A stretch of DNA of 64,000 nt from Dinochytrium kinnereticum (Eukaryota; Chytridiomycota; Chytridiomycetes; Chytridiales; Chytridiaceae): positions 1-64,000 of the forward strand of contig JADGJT010000026.1 in the NCBI GenBank assembly GCA_027604005.1. The letters are read 5' to 3'. The notes under the pieces are model-generated. The model made no database searches. It had not been told where the DNA came from and saw only the letters and a list, made by a program, of their open reading frames with translations. The position numbers and the translations under genes were made by a program. Positions 22,701-34,003 of this stretch are shown piece after piece; the first letter of the stretch is position 1, and every line of letters starts with the position of its first letter.

Positions 22701-23711
22701 TTCCCGGAGCCGCCTAAGATTGGACCGTCTTATCTCAGGGAGGATGGGGAGACAGAGTGGAAGGTAGGTGTAATTAAGCTTAAGTTTCGCCTATTTAACC
22801 TCACTTCTCTCCTTCTAAGGTCGCTACGGATCTGCTCTGGATCAGTGTTGAGCGGTATTCTAGTACCTATGGCCCTGCGAGTCAAGTATGCTGAACATTG
22901 TCGCCTATTTATTGTGATTCTAACACATTATCCTAGATCCTCACACACCAGTTCCTGATTGTGATCCCATCGAACCCAACCGTTATCGACATATCTGTCT
23001 ACCGGAAGGCTGCCCAGAACCTTGCCGCATCCTGGTACCTATTCGGCAGGGGTGGGACCCAAATTATTCGGGATGTGGATGTTCGAGATGGGCTTTCCGC
23101 AAAGTATCATATGATTGTTCTTGGGGGTCCTAAGGATAATGTGTTTACAAAGCGGAGGGAGGGTGAAGGAGGGGCTATCATGGGTGAGTGTTTTTGCTAA
23201 TTTTGACAGCCTTAGTTGATTTTTTTATCTTTTGCGCGGTAAAGTCCAATTTTTGGAGTCGGGCGGCGTCCAGATTGATCGGAAAAAATATGAGGCACCT
23301 GGAACAGGTTAGCTGATCAACTCGTCTTCAAATCGCTGTTTTAACGATGCTCCAATTAAAGGCATTATTTTCCTGGCCCCCTCCCCAACGCGAACCCTGA
23401 TGGGCCTCTACGTCGCGGGGACCGACGAATTGGGGTTAAGGAGAGCAGTATGGACTGTTCCCTTTCGAACCGGCTTGATGGTCCCTGACTATATGGTCAT
23501 TGGTGACGAGTACGGCGATCCTGCAACAGGATGGACAGCTGGCGATGGCTCTCCTTTCGGCGGTGCTGGGACCAAAGGTGGAGGAGGGATTTTCGCGGCT
23601 GGATACTGGAACAACAAGTAAGGCACCCTTTGAGTCTATCTTTTGCATCCTGTGTTAATATTTTTGCTCCTAAGGTGGAACTTTGATACCAGGTGCGGAT
23701 ATACCAAATGA
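19707..23711 (+). CDS. Secreted multidomain serine hydrolase (alpha/beta-hydrolase core, PA14-like N-domain)
   Basis: The chosen ATG begins a signal peptide (MRAVQVLLLLFVLVGHTLAS); an in-frame ATG at 19665 would bury it. About fifteen short introns interrupt roughly 1,000 residues. The N-terminal half contains FRGQFYVPKSGVYLASFK and FKIDNRAFIGNVYAYSH then YLTEGVHNIYI, which look like a PA14-type beta-sandwich. From about 21.2 kb the core reads CPVVLALHGAGVEAASPFW, then GHSNGGQGAW (nucleophile elbow), RTGGNDDNVP (likely acid region) and EVPGQGHWFEGVV (likely catalytic His). That layout is typical of esterase, PHB-depolymerase-like or prolyl-oligopeptidase-like hydrolases. A third domain of about 350 residues follows, ending WNFDTRCGYTK. 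The substrate is unknown; secretion suggests polymer or peptide digestion. Confidence 0.8.
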
Positions 23712-23868
23712 AAATTCAAGGAGATTTATTATCGTACATGCGACGCCCTAGCTCTACTGTATTCTTCTATCGTAATATAAACTTTACTATTAGCTTTAAG
23801 TTTATAAGCTCATATCCTGAAATTTGAAAAGTTCCACATTTCACCCAATTCAGTAGCCACTTCAATAC

Positions 23869-25869
23869 TCATTTAAGCTCATCCGCCAACACCTCAAATA
23901 AATCTAAGTCCGCGTTCAGTTTTCTGCCGATACCCTCGATAAGGGCAGAAGCAACGAAAAGGGAAATCCAGTCCCCGTCCATTCCAATCCGATGCTCCCG
24001 AAACAGATTGGCAGCCCGATAGACCACCTGAGCGCTATGAAGCTGGGAGAGGGGAAGTACCTTCTCCTTACTTTCAAGCTTCGGGCTAACGTCTTTCAAA
24101 AGGTCTCTCATTTTCCTCCTCACACCGTCAGCGTCGATGACTTCAGAGGGGTCGCGGCATCGTGACATCATGAGGTCTGCAACCGTATTACCGTCGCCAT
24201 TAACAGCGGCCGTGAAGACGTCGGAGAGATTTTGAGCGTTTTTAGCGGTTAGCTCAGACACCATGCCCACGTCAAGTGCTATAACCACAGGTTTGTACCT
24301 AGAGAAAATTAAAAATAAGGTTGCATAGTCTTGATTCATACCCTCTTTGAGCCAGATCTAATAGATAGAGCCTAAAGGCTTCTTTATCCGTTTTGGACAC
24401 TTCCGAAAGGGCTTTGATATCCCTAGTGCTAATGATCGACGACTTTTCAAAAGCTGGGATTTTGTTTGGGTTGTTCTGGCGAGGTCGGAAGAAGGAGACG
24501 AGAGCGTTTCCGGGATGCAAGTCGGCTACAATGTATTACTTGATTGACCTTCCCATCCAATAAAAAAAAGGAGCCCTAACCCACCATGCGTGAAATTATG
24601 TCGCAGAGTCATTTTCTTTCAAGTTATAAGTGAATGAATAAATAAAGGAAAAATTACCAGGAATGTCCTTATACCAATTTGCGAGAGGTCCTCATCAAAA
24701 ACTGTAGGGTTTGCTTCAATGAAAGACGAAAGTAGAAGACCTTCGTGAAAGGTCTCCACCAAAACGGTCCTGCTCCCAAGCTGATGTACTGGCGCTGGGA
24801 AAATAACTGGTATGTTTTCCTTTTCAAAGTTTCTTTTGAACCTTCGAACATTCATGTCAGCGGTGACTTTAAATAGGAAGAACAAAGTCACGCCAAACCT
24901 GTCAAGATTCCTCGCCTCCAATCTCAAGTCTAACTGGCGTTCAATCATACTTGAAAATGTAATGAGCTCTTCATTGACAGCGAGATACCTCAAGCTTGGC
25001 TGTAACCGCGAAATAAAGCGTCCAAACCCTCTAAGTATTAAGCTGTCTAGAAAAATGCTCTCATCGACCGCCGGATGAAGAACCTTTATGGCCACAACCC
25101 CATCACCCAGATTCAAACGCTTAGTTATTTCCTTGTTTAACGTTGCTTTGTAAACTTGCGAAACCGCCCCAACCCCCACAGGCTGCTCTTCCAACTCTGA
25201 GAAGCATTCCAGCAGAGACTCCTCCCCGAAAGCACCAGGAAGCTCGCCAAGGATTTTCCTCGTGTACTCAAAAGAATGAGGAGTAACATGGCATCTTAAA
25301 CGCCCGAGGATCTTACAAATCCCATCGGGAAGAGCATCAGACCGAGATGAACCCCACTGAGCAAGCTTGATCCATAAAGGCCCAGCTTTTTCAAGGGTGG
25401 CTGTCAGTAGATGGATCCACCAATAGGAAAACAAGGGGGCTTCGTCTGTATTCTGAATGAGGCGACGGCCCCAAAGCAAGTACCAGACGGGAAAGAGGAG
25501 AGCGAGAGGGGTGAAGAGGACTCCAAGGTAAACCCCACGAAAGATGAGCCGCATGGGAAGGGTCGCGTGGGGGTTGGGATTAAAGCCAGGCTCAGCATTC
25601 TTCGAGGAAGTTGGGGGGTCGGTTGTTTGGACGTCGAGGGGCTTGGTCTCTGTGGAGCTGGATTCGTTGGTGAGTTGCCTGGATGCAATGACAATGGATG
25701 CCCCCACTCCCGTGATCACGGCATAGCGCGAGCCTGTGAACCTCGGAGGCGTCCATCTCATTTCAGCACGGGCGAACGAAGCGTTCGCCCGTCGAAAGGA
25801 CAGCAGCAGTGAATGCGCGTGGCGCAACTTGAGGGGCCGCAGGAATGTCCGCCAGCAAGTTGGCAACAT
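23869..25869 (-). CDS. ADCK2-like ABC1/UbiB-family atypical kinase, mitochondrial
   Basis: The start MLPTCWRTFLRPLKLRHAHS is arginine-rich and lacks acidic residues, like a mitochondrial presequence. A transmembrane segment follows (YLGVLFTPLALLFPVWYLLW). The UbiB domain shows GPLWIKLAQWGSSRSDALP (the KxGQ-type motif in its ADCK2 form), PVGVGAVSQVYKA (A-rich loop), VAIKVLHP (ATP lysine), FTHADLHPGN (catalytic loop) and VVIALDVGMVSEL (the metal Asp, DVG instead of DFG). Four or so introns split the C-terminal third. The family supports coenzyme Q metabolism in mitochondria; ADCK2 is linked to lipid and CoQ homeostasis in animals. The start codon lies 77 bp from that of the divergent phosphate transporter. 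Confidence 0.9.
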
Positions 25870-25946
25870 TTGTTGAGCTCCAGTCGGTTAGTGCAACATC
25901 TCCCTCCCGCCTGCAGCGCTGAAGGCCCGACGCATGAGGGCGGACA
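25870..25946. promoter_or_regulatory. Compact bidirectional promoter, 77 bp between start codons
   Basis: Only 77 bp separate the ADCK2-like ATG (25869, minus) from the transporter ATG (25947, plus). Transcription of the two genes must overlap or share this element. The sequence is mixed GC with CTCCCTCCC-like pyrimidines; no TATA box was seen. Confidence 0.6.
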
Positions 25947-28148
25947 ATGGCAGCTTCAGATTCACCAACGACCTCGGGAAGGCCCTGGATACTTGGCCTC
26001 TCACGACAGCAGCTGTTCAGGATATTGATAGCCGGGATTGGATTCTTCATTGATGTTTGTGTCTTGGCTCATGATGCTCTGCGCTAATGTCTCATGCATA
26101 GGCATACGACCTTTTTATCATGTAAGCGCTAACTGCATTGCATGTCAAGAGTCTGATCGGCTCCTCAGAAACATGGTGATGCCGATGATCAGCTACATCC
26201 ACTTCAATGATAAAATACCTCCCGAGCTTGATGGCTTGGTGAAAGGTGCAGCAACGGTTGGCACGCTGTTGGGGCAAATTGGATTCGGAATTCTCGCTGA
26301 TAAACTGGGGAGAAAACGGGTTGGATTACTTCTCTTGTCTTCTCTGAAGCTAAAATGGTTTTATTCTCTCAGATATATGGAATGGAACTTATTCTGATAA
26401 CGATGGCGACTGTAGCATCGGCGACGGTAACGCTTGTCGGACCCAATTCTCCCAATCTTATATTCTTGGTAACTCTTCTTTTCACCACTCCCATTTTCTA
26501 ATCGGAGCAGGCATTTTGGAGATTTGTTCTGGGTATTGGGATTGGGGGTGACTGTAAGACACAATAAACCCATTCGGCTCTAACATTTCTTTAGATCCTC
26601 TAAGTGGTATCCAATTCACTTTGCAAATTTAGATACTGACGATTTCCAGCCGTCATTACGTCCGAATTCGCAACAAAAGACCGACGCGGAATGATGGTGG
26701 CGATGGTGTTTGCCATGCAAGGGTTTGGAATCCTATTTGGTTCCATCATTGCGATCATCTGCCTAACGGCATTTCGCGATATGATTGAGTACGATGTTGC
26801 GTACCTAGATTACGTTTGGCGTATTTGTCTGGGGTTCAGTGTCATTCCAGCAATCTTCACCATCGGCGCGAGGATGTCTATGCCAGAGACACCTCAATAC
26901 GCTCAGAACGTACAAGGAGGCATTCTTTTGAAGGATTTATCTGAGCCCAAACAAAGAGAGGCGGACACAGAACCTCTGATAACTCAACAAAATATTGGGG
27001 ATTCAGTTGAGGTTTCTGCCCCAGAAGCGAAGCGCTCTTTAGAACCTTCAGGATCAACATCAACTCTATTTAATCCTGCGTCGGATAATCAGGCCCGCGC
27101 GTCATTTTGGATGCATTTTCGAGCTTGGAAGAATCTCAAAGTGCTGCTTGGGTGCTCTATTGCCTGGTTTGCTTTAGATGTAAGGCCTTGAACATTATGT
27201 AAAATCGAGACATTATGTATAACTTTTAAACTTTTCGATTAGGTTGGCTTTTATGGTGTTCAGTTGAACCAGAGTGTAGTACTGAAGGCTATTGGGTTCG
27301 CTTTTGCAATGAAAGACATGCTAACTGGTAACAGGTTTTCTAACGTTGCCACTCCGTTTACGGATCTTTGGAGCCAAGCTGTTGGAAACTTAGTGATTGC
27401 ATGTGTCGGGACTGGTTAGATTCGTAACTCGCTATAGCTTTTATTAACTCATCTCTTAGTACCAGGTTATTGGGTTACCGTTTTTACAGGTACTCTCCTA
27501 TTTCAACTAGACTCACAGACTTACTATAACTCCCTCATTTTCTAAATCGATAAATCCTTTTGATCAAAATCAGTGGAGAAACTCGGCCGAACCCGCATCC
27601 AGATCGGCGGCTTCATCATCTTGGCCGTGACTCTAACAATTCTGGCTATCGGCTTTAATACCATGCCCCGAATAGCCTTCATGATAATCTACACTATCTC
27701 CCAATTCTTCTTCAACTTTGGCCCCAACACCACATCCTTCATCCTTCCAGGTGAAGTCTTCCCAACGAGGTTCAGAACAACATGCCATGGTAGGATAGCA
27801 CCGACCTCTTTTTCAATATCTGAATGGTTTTAAGGTATTTCGGCTGCAGGTGGAAAGGCTGGGGCAATGGTCGCGGCATACCTTTTTGGGCCCTTAAAAG
27901 ATATTGGAGGGAAAGACGCGTCTCTTCCTGGATTGTTTGCTGGGTTTGCGGTGTTTATGCTTATTGGAGCTGGGGTCTCGTTTTGGATTCCAGAAACCAA
28001 AGGAAAGACCCTTGAGGAAATTTCGGGGGATGGGTTTATGGCGGTTCCATTACAGAGTGTTCAGCTGAAGTCGTCTTCAAGTGACGGTGAATTGGAGGAG
28101 GAGGAGGAGCCGGGGGATGCTTTAGCTGGTAACGCCCGGATGAGATAA
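25947..28148 (+). CDS. PHO84-like inorganic phosphate:H+ symporter (MFS, PHS family)
   Basis: Start MAASDSPTTSGRPWILGLSR was chosen because this frame runs into ILIAGIGFFID and, over a 47-nt intron, AYDLFIINMVMP. Later exons read LLGQIGFGILADKLGRKR, AFWRFVLGIGIGGD, YPLS, AVITSEFATKDRRG, then LNQSVVLKAIGFS, VPGYWVTVFTVEKLGR, QFFFNFGPNTTSFI, PGEVFPTRFRTTCHGISAA and IPETKGKTLEE. GGDYPLSAVITSE is the PHS signature. About twelve transmembrane segments are split by an acidic/serine cytoplasmic loop of about 90 residues. YPLS comes from a 12-nt micro-exon (26595-26606). The protein should import phosphate at the plasma membrane. The acidic tail is LEEEEEPGDAL. Confidence 0.93.
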
Positions 28149-28326
28149 ATATTTCCCTCCCATACCTAGAGAGTGATTTATCGCCGGCGATTCTCCTTCA
28201 TCTCTTTTTAATAACTTCAATATTATTTATAACTCAAGTAATGAAAACCTAAACAAATCATTTACGGCATTTTCGGGTAGAATTAAATTAATGTATTAAG
28301 ATTATGAGGAACTCTCACCAAACCCA

Positions 28327-31300
28327 TCAAACACTCATATACTTGTACTTTGCCCTCATAGGCCAAACCAAAAACGTAGCCACAAATAGTCCCAAAGCAA
28401 GCGCCATCCCAATAGTTAGCATCTGAAACGTAAACTGCACTCCATCTACAATCTGATTCGGCTGCCCACTCGACACGAAAAAGGACAATGAAGATCTAAC
28501 CCCCAATGATCCAGGCACCTGAAGCAAGATTCCAGAGAGAACAGGAGCAACGGCCACGTCGTGGGTGAGTCGAGAGTGAAGGTTGGAGACGAGACCAATG
28601 ACGAGGGAGGAGATGGCGGTGACGGCGGATGTGTTGGATTGGAATTGGGGTGCCATGTTTAGGAGGATGGAGGTTATCCAACCAAGTGCCGCTGAGGCTG
28701 TCATAATTGGCCACTTTTTTTGTTGTGAGATAAGTGTTGTTATTAGTGCAAAAGAAAAACATGAATGGTTGTACATTATAGAAGTTGAAAGACATACCTG
28801 ATGCACGTTGGCTTGGAAGAAGATATTAACAGCAAGAGACATTGGCCAAAAAAGTAGAAGGCCCCATAGAGGGCTTTGTGGCGGTCCGCAGGTAGCTGCA
28901 CTACTCGTTCCAGAAGTGGGGAGAGAGTTCCAAACGACCTTTTACAAGGACAGGTAAGTGAAAGCAAGTCAGTATGCGAAAAAAATTGTGTAATATGAGA
29001 CTTAACCAAGAGCAACCATAACTCACCAAAGCCCCACCAATCGTCATCCCAAACCCCAACAACATAGCCGTAAAAAGCGCACCAAAAAGTCGAACAGTCC
29101 CAGACACCATATTCCTCGTCGACAGCTCAATAATACTAATCGTCAACGAAAGACCAGGAAGCAAAATGGCTATGGCGCTCAACACAATCGCAATGTAGTT
29201 GAAACAGATTCCGTGGGAGCTCAAAATCCACTGTAGTGATCTAGCGATGAACGCGGTGCCAAGACTAAAAAAAAAAAAAATCAGAAAAAAACATTTAAAA
29301 AGCAAAAAGGTATGGGTGAAAGAAGTCGACGACGGATTTCATATTAAGGCTATCTGTACCTTGCAAAGAACTCAAGAAGATAGGTGACGCTAGAGAACCG
29401 TTCACTGCAAAGCATTAGAACCCCAACAAGCGTTCCAAGAACTGCAGCAATAGAAGCATCAACCCAGTTCCCACCAAACCCCAGAATACACAGCGTAAAA
29501 GAGGTGACGGGGAATCTACCAGCAGAAAATCAGCAAAAAAAAATCAACAATGGAAACTCCGAGTAGGGTACTCACGTTGCTAAGATGATGTACCAAGGAT
29601 AATCTTGATCAGCCCTAACAGCCTCCAAAAGGTCAATCGCGTCATAAATATCTAAAAGGCCGTGTGTGAGTGTGAGGCAGAGAGCGTTGACTTGAGCAAG
29701 TTTTCCCATATTAAAGCCTACAGAGATAGTATTAATAAAAGATTCCATCAAGTTATTCTACCTTGGGCTGTTTTGACTATATGTGTGTTGGAACGGCTGC
29801 TTTCTCCGCCAAATGAGATCATGATCATTCCTGAACGAATCATTAGCTTCTGAGGGGGTTGGGATGGGGGCATTTTACCTGGGAAGACGATGTAGTCTGC
29901 CTCTACTTCGAGGGTCTTGGAGACAAGGGAGAGATGGTATTCCAAACGATGGGAAGGCGCACCGCTGGATCAAATATTGGAAAAAATAGAAATTAGAATC
30001 AATAATCCAAACTTCAAATTATAAGAAGTAACGGCAACTCACTACATAGCAAACGTCCTGGAAAGCTTGATGAGAAAATCCCTCTTCACCGCCAATCCAT
30101 CGTCATCCAACCCCTCCACAACGGTATGAAACGATGCGTTATCCTCACCCTTCTCCTTCAAGCTTCTCCTCGAAACCATATGCGGTATCTTGGGCTGCTC
30201 ACCGTCACCCTTCGCCCTCCCCTTCCTTCTCCCAACCGGCGACTCCTTCCCTCCATCTAAACCAACCTCCTTGACATCCTCCTCCCCTTTCAAAGGAACC
30301 CTCGAAATAGGTGAACCTTGAATAACAAGCCCAGGTACCTCCTGACGATCCTCATCAGAAGACTCCACCTCTCTACCCCTTCCAGAGTTTGACGACCTTG
30401 TCGATGAAGCGGAAGACCGAGCAGGTGAGGGCCTCCCATCTCGTGCGACGCTACTGTTCTCCCCCATCTTCCGTCTGTTCCGTCTAGAAACTCGACGAGA
30501 CACCTTCGGAGCTTGATCATCAATATCGCTTACAGAGCCATCGCTCCCCGCCACATCTCCAGTGTAAACTGGGGTGCAGGATCTTCTTTTGTTAGCTTTT
30601 CGACCCTCGCTCGAGCTTTGGGATATGGCTCGGCTGACCCCGTTCCCTTCGTGCAGTGAATCCGACGAGGCAATTGAGGGCGTTGTGATTCCTGATTCGT
30701 CAGGGTGTCTCTTTGATCTGTATCGCTTGACTTTAGTAACGGCGGTACCAGCACTACTTGTCCTGGCTTCAGACGCGATGCCTGCGGAAGTTAAAGTCTT
30801 GCCTCCAGTATTGGAATGAGTGCTGGATGCAGATGAAGCTCTAATAGAAGTGGCCTTAACAGCAGCCCATCTGCTAATCCCTTCTTCCGCAAGAAGCCGA
30901 GGCAGTTCCTTCTCTGTAACGCCTAAATGCCTCGCAGCAATGATATCAAGGCTCTGTCGGTGCTTCGTATCCTTAGCGATAGAATGATCGCCCGGCAAAT
31001 CACCAGGTTCAGTGTCTTGCGGCGACTGCTCACCAGAGACGACCAAATCAATATGCGGAGCAGAAGAGGACCTGAACAACGGAATAGGCGACCAAACCCC
31101 TGACCGAGGCTTCTTATGCCTCTTAGCGGGCTCGCTAGCGCTGATAGAGGGTTCCGAATGCTTCACCCTTACTGGTGAAGAATCTCTGGCTGATGCAGCC
31201 CTCTCACGCAAAGAAGAGGTTGACGAAGCTCCTGGGAACAAGAACTGGTAAGATCGCAACCGTGATTTACGATGACGAGGAGGGTCAGAGGGAGTGAGGG

Positions 31301-32967
31301 AAGATTCGGTCATGGTTGGTGAAGTGTTCTTGTCGGCAATATCGGTTAAGTCATCTTCGGATTCGATAGGCTCAGATTTAAGGCTAGTGGAAGATATAGA
31401 GCCTAGGCTTGGCGCGTAAGGTTTCTCGGGCTCGGCGGATGGAGGTTGGGCGTGGGTTGATAGTGCGGGTGCAGGGATTTGAGTGGTGATGGTTGACGGT
31501 AGTTCATCTGCGCATAGAAAGCATACGGTGTGAATATAGAAAGATATGGCGACTCGACCACTAACCATTCGAGCCCAAGGATCCTTCCTTTACTGAAAGA
31601 ACTTCAACTAACGGCGTAACGGGTACCGTAGCATCGCCAACCGTCAAGAGCATTTCCTCACCAGGCTTACTAATAGCGGACACGGCAGCCGGAGCTATCT
31701 CCTTCCTCTCCATCAAAGTAATAGTCTCGCCAGCCCTCACATCAACCTCAGCAGAAGCCTTAACCACCGTATTCACCTTCCCCTCCCCACTCACGGTCCC
31801 AGAGGGGGTTTCCCCACTCGGCAAGGATGAAGGCAACGGAGGTCTTCCAAGACTCCATTGCTCACGATGAGGTAACGGTAAATCCGCCGCAACAAACGTC
31901 GGACGATCTGAAGTAGGTGAATTAGGCGGTCGATCATTCGACTGATTGCGGTGCTGATCATCCTCTTGAGAGATGTGTTGTGAAAGAGATGGAGAGGAAG
32001 ATTGAAGCAGGGATCCACGACGTGGCAAAGATTGGTTTTTCCTGGTCAGGGAGGACGATGGGGGGGAAGAGGAAGGTGGAGAGGTTGATGCGGCTTGCTG
32101 GGCTGCAACGGACCGAAGTGCTAGAGGAACGGAGATTGGGGAAGAAGGCTTGCCAAACGCCAACCACCCAAAGTTGGAGTTCCGTCTCGCAATGTGACCA
32201 AGCGAGTCACTATTCGCCGGAGGTGAGGTGGATGGAGATGTCGAAGCACCATCAGGGCGGGCCGAAGCCTGATGGTGACCCGACGCATCCTGATCAGCAG
32301 TGCTCACAGGAGCAGACGATTTGCGTCTCCCGAAAATACCTCCCCCTCTCGGTGGGAGATCATCCTGATCAAAGTCTGCGAGGTCTGGGTAGTCACGTAT
32401 GAATCCCTTAGCCACTCGATCGGCCTGATTGGAAGGAGAGGAGATGGAGATGGAGTTGGACGAGATGGCAGAAGGGTGTCTGCGTGCCGTTGAGGCTGAA
32501 GAGGATGTAAGTGTTGCATGCTGATGACCGGAATGGCTCATTTGGCGAATGGGTGAATCGGGGGGGAGGGCCAGGGAAACCTCTTCAGAGACATCGTGCC
32601 TACCCCCCCACTTTGCCCAGTTGGTGATCGCAGAGGCCGTGGGCATGCGTCTATGAGAGTTAACGTTGACAGGCTGTGAATGCGATGGCTGCTGGTGCTC
32701 ATCCTCCGCAGCGGTTCCATCCTTTGCAGTAGGCATTCCAATCTCTACTGTATCCTCCTTTCCCCAACTATGACTATCGTTAATCTGCAGCAATATCCTC
32801 CTTTTATCTTGGTTCTGCATGGGCGTCCGCCATGTGTTTTTTTTCTCTTTCGTTGTCACAGTTGCCTGCCCAACCCTGCCCTTTTGAGTGCAAAACCAGC
32901 CTCGCGTGTCGGACAGAAAACAGAGGAGCTGCAATTCAGACGGAATCATCGCTGCCATCGGCACCAT
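28327..32967 (-). CDS. ThrE/PRM10-type membrane protein with very long disordered N-terminus
   Basis: Two large exons (32967-31568 and 31507-30045, joined over a 60-nt intron) encode about 950 residues of serine-, proline- and charge-rich sequence without a recognisable domain. The following small exons give YGAPSHRLEYHLSL, LEVEADYIVFP, MIMISFGGESSRSNTHIVKT, GIGMSFN-like helices, LPGLSLTISIIELSTRNMVSG and a C-terminal five-helix half (LVIGLVSNLHSRLTH, GILLQVPGSLGVRSS). These match the two halves of ThrE (DUF1212/DUF3815), represented in yeast by pheromone-regulated PRM10 and in bacteria by threonine/serine exporters. The substrate in fungi is unknown. The upstream start is uncertain: ATG at 32967 or the better-looking one at 32820 (MQNQDKRR). 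Serine/proline density suggests phosphoregulation. Confidence 0.82.
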
Positions 32968-33142
32968 GCGTCTGGGGGGGAAAGCAAGAGGGAGATGACG
33001 GGCCAGGCATCACGATATGCTGCATGCGTGCGTGATGGACGCATTGCCAACCCTCGCAATTGCATCCATCCATCCATCCATCCACCTGTAAACCCTGTGT
33101 TGTCGACAATCCCAGAAGAAGAAGAAAAAAAAGTTGATTTGA

Positions 33143-33766
33143 ATGGCCTCTCGCTCAACGGTCCAGCTCGGAACAGCCTTTGAGCACCAAGTCCAGCGCA
33201 CGCTCCTCCGCTACGCATTCGCCCTCACCCGCGTGGGAGGCGCCGACGACAGAGGCATCGACCTCAGGGGCCTCTGGCACCTCAACCGCTTCAACCCTCC
33301 ACCTCCCGCCGCAGCCCCCACACTTCTCCACCCCGTCCCCGTCCTCATCCAATGCAAGTACGAGAAGGCATCACTGGGTCCACGAATCATTCGTGAGATG
33401 GAAGGAGTACTGTTGAGAGAGGTAGCGCCTGGATCGTTGTCGTCGGAGAATGCGAGGAGAACGACGGTGGGGATCCTTGCGTCTTCTTCGGGGTTCTCTC
33501 CGAAAGCCAGAACACAGTTTATGAGCTCTCGGTTCCCCATGATGCTTCTCACGGATGCTAAGCCTGTTTATCCTCCTCCTGCGGATGACGCTGTAGTCCA
33601 TAGCGTTGAATTGTGCATGAACCTGACGATGAGGACGACGTTCCCGGGGCTGGTGGTGACGGCTGCTCAAGGTGGTGTGGAGGGAACGAGAGAGTCCAGA
33701 TTGGCTGTCTTCTGGAATGGTATTGGAGTGACAGTCTCTGAGGATGAGTTTCCTATCAGTCAATAA
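33143..33766 (+). CDS. RRG7-like protein, PD-(D/E)XK nuclease fold (DUF2034)
   Basis: An intronless gene of 207 codons, starting MASRSTVQLGTAFEHQVQRT. GTAFE, then VGGADDRGIDLRGLWHL and VLIQCKYEKASLGPRIIREM, form the core of the restriction-endonuclease-like fold: acidic residue, beta strand, and Q-x-K (QCK). The wording matches yeast Rrg7 (required for respiratory growth), a mitochondrial protein of DUF2034. The N-terminus is basic and may act as a targeting signal, but is short. Whether it cuts DNA is unknown; active-site Asp, Gln and Lys are all present, which favours activity. The 5' UTR carries a CCAT repeat near 33064-33084. Confidence 0.85.
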   Translation: MASRSTVQLGTAFEHQVQRTLLRYAFALTRVGGADDRGIDLRGLWHLNRFNPPPPAAAPTLLHPVPVLIQCKYEKASLGPRIIREMEGVLLREVAPGSLSSENARRTTVGILASSSGFSPKARTQFMSSRFPMMLLTDAKPVYPPPADDAVVHSVELCMNLTMRTTFPGLVVTAAQGGVEGTRESRLAVFWNGIGVTVSEDEFPISQ

Positions 33767-34003
33767 TCTGGAACAAGCCAAAAGCGATGAGGGCTGCCGC
33801 GAAGGGTGTAAATAGAATAATGATATTATTGTATACTGTATGCACGTTGAAAGAATAGCGCAGCCAAGGCGCATGATGCAAGAATGAAGTGTTGTGTCGG
33901 AATGGGGAGGAAGGGGTGGACGGGGTTGGGGGTTGGAATTGGGGTAAGTAAGGGAGGGCGTAATGTATGGCTTAGGGAATAAACAATCATAAAGAAACCA
34001 AGC

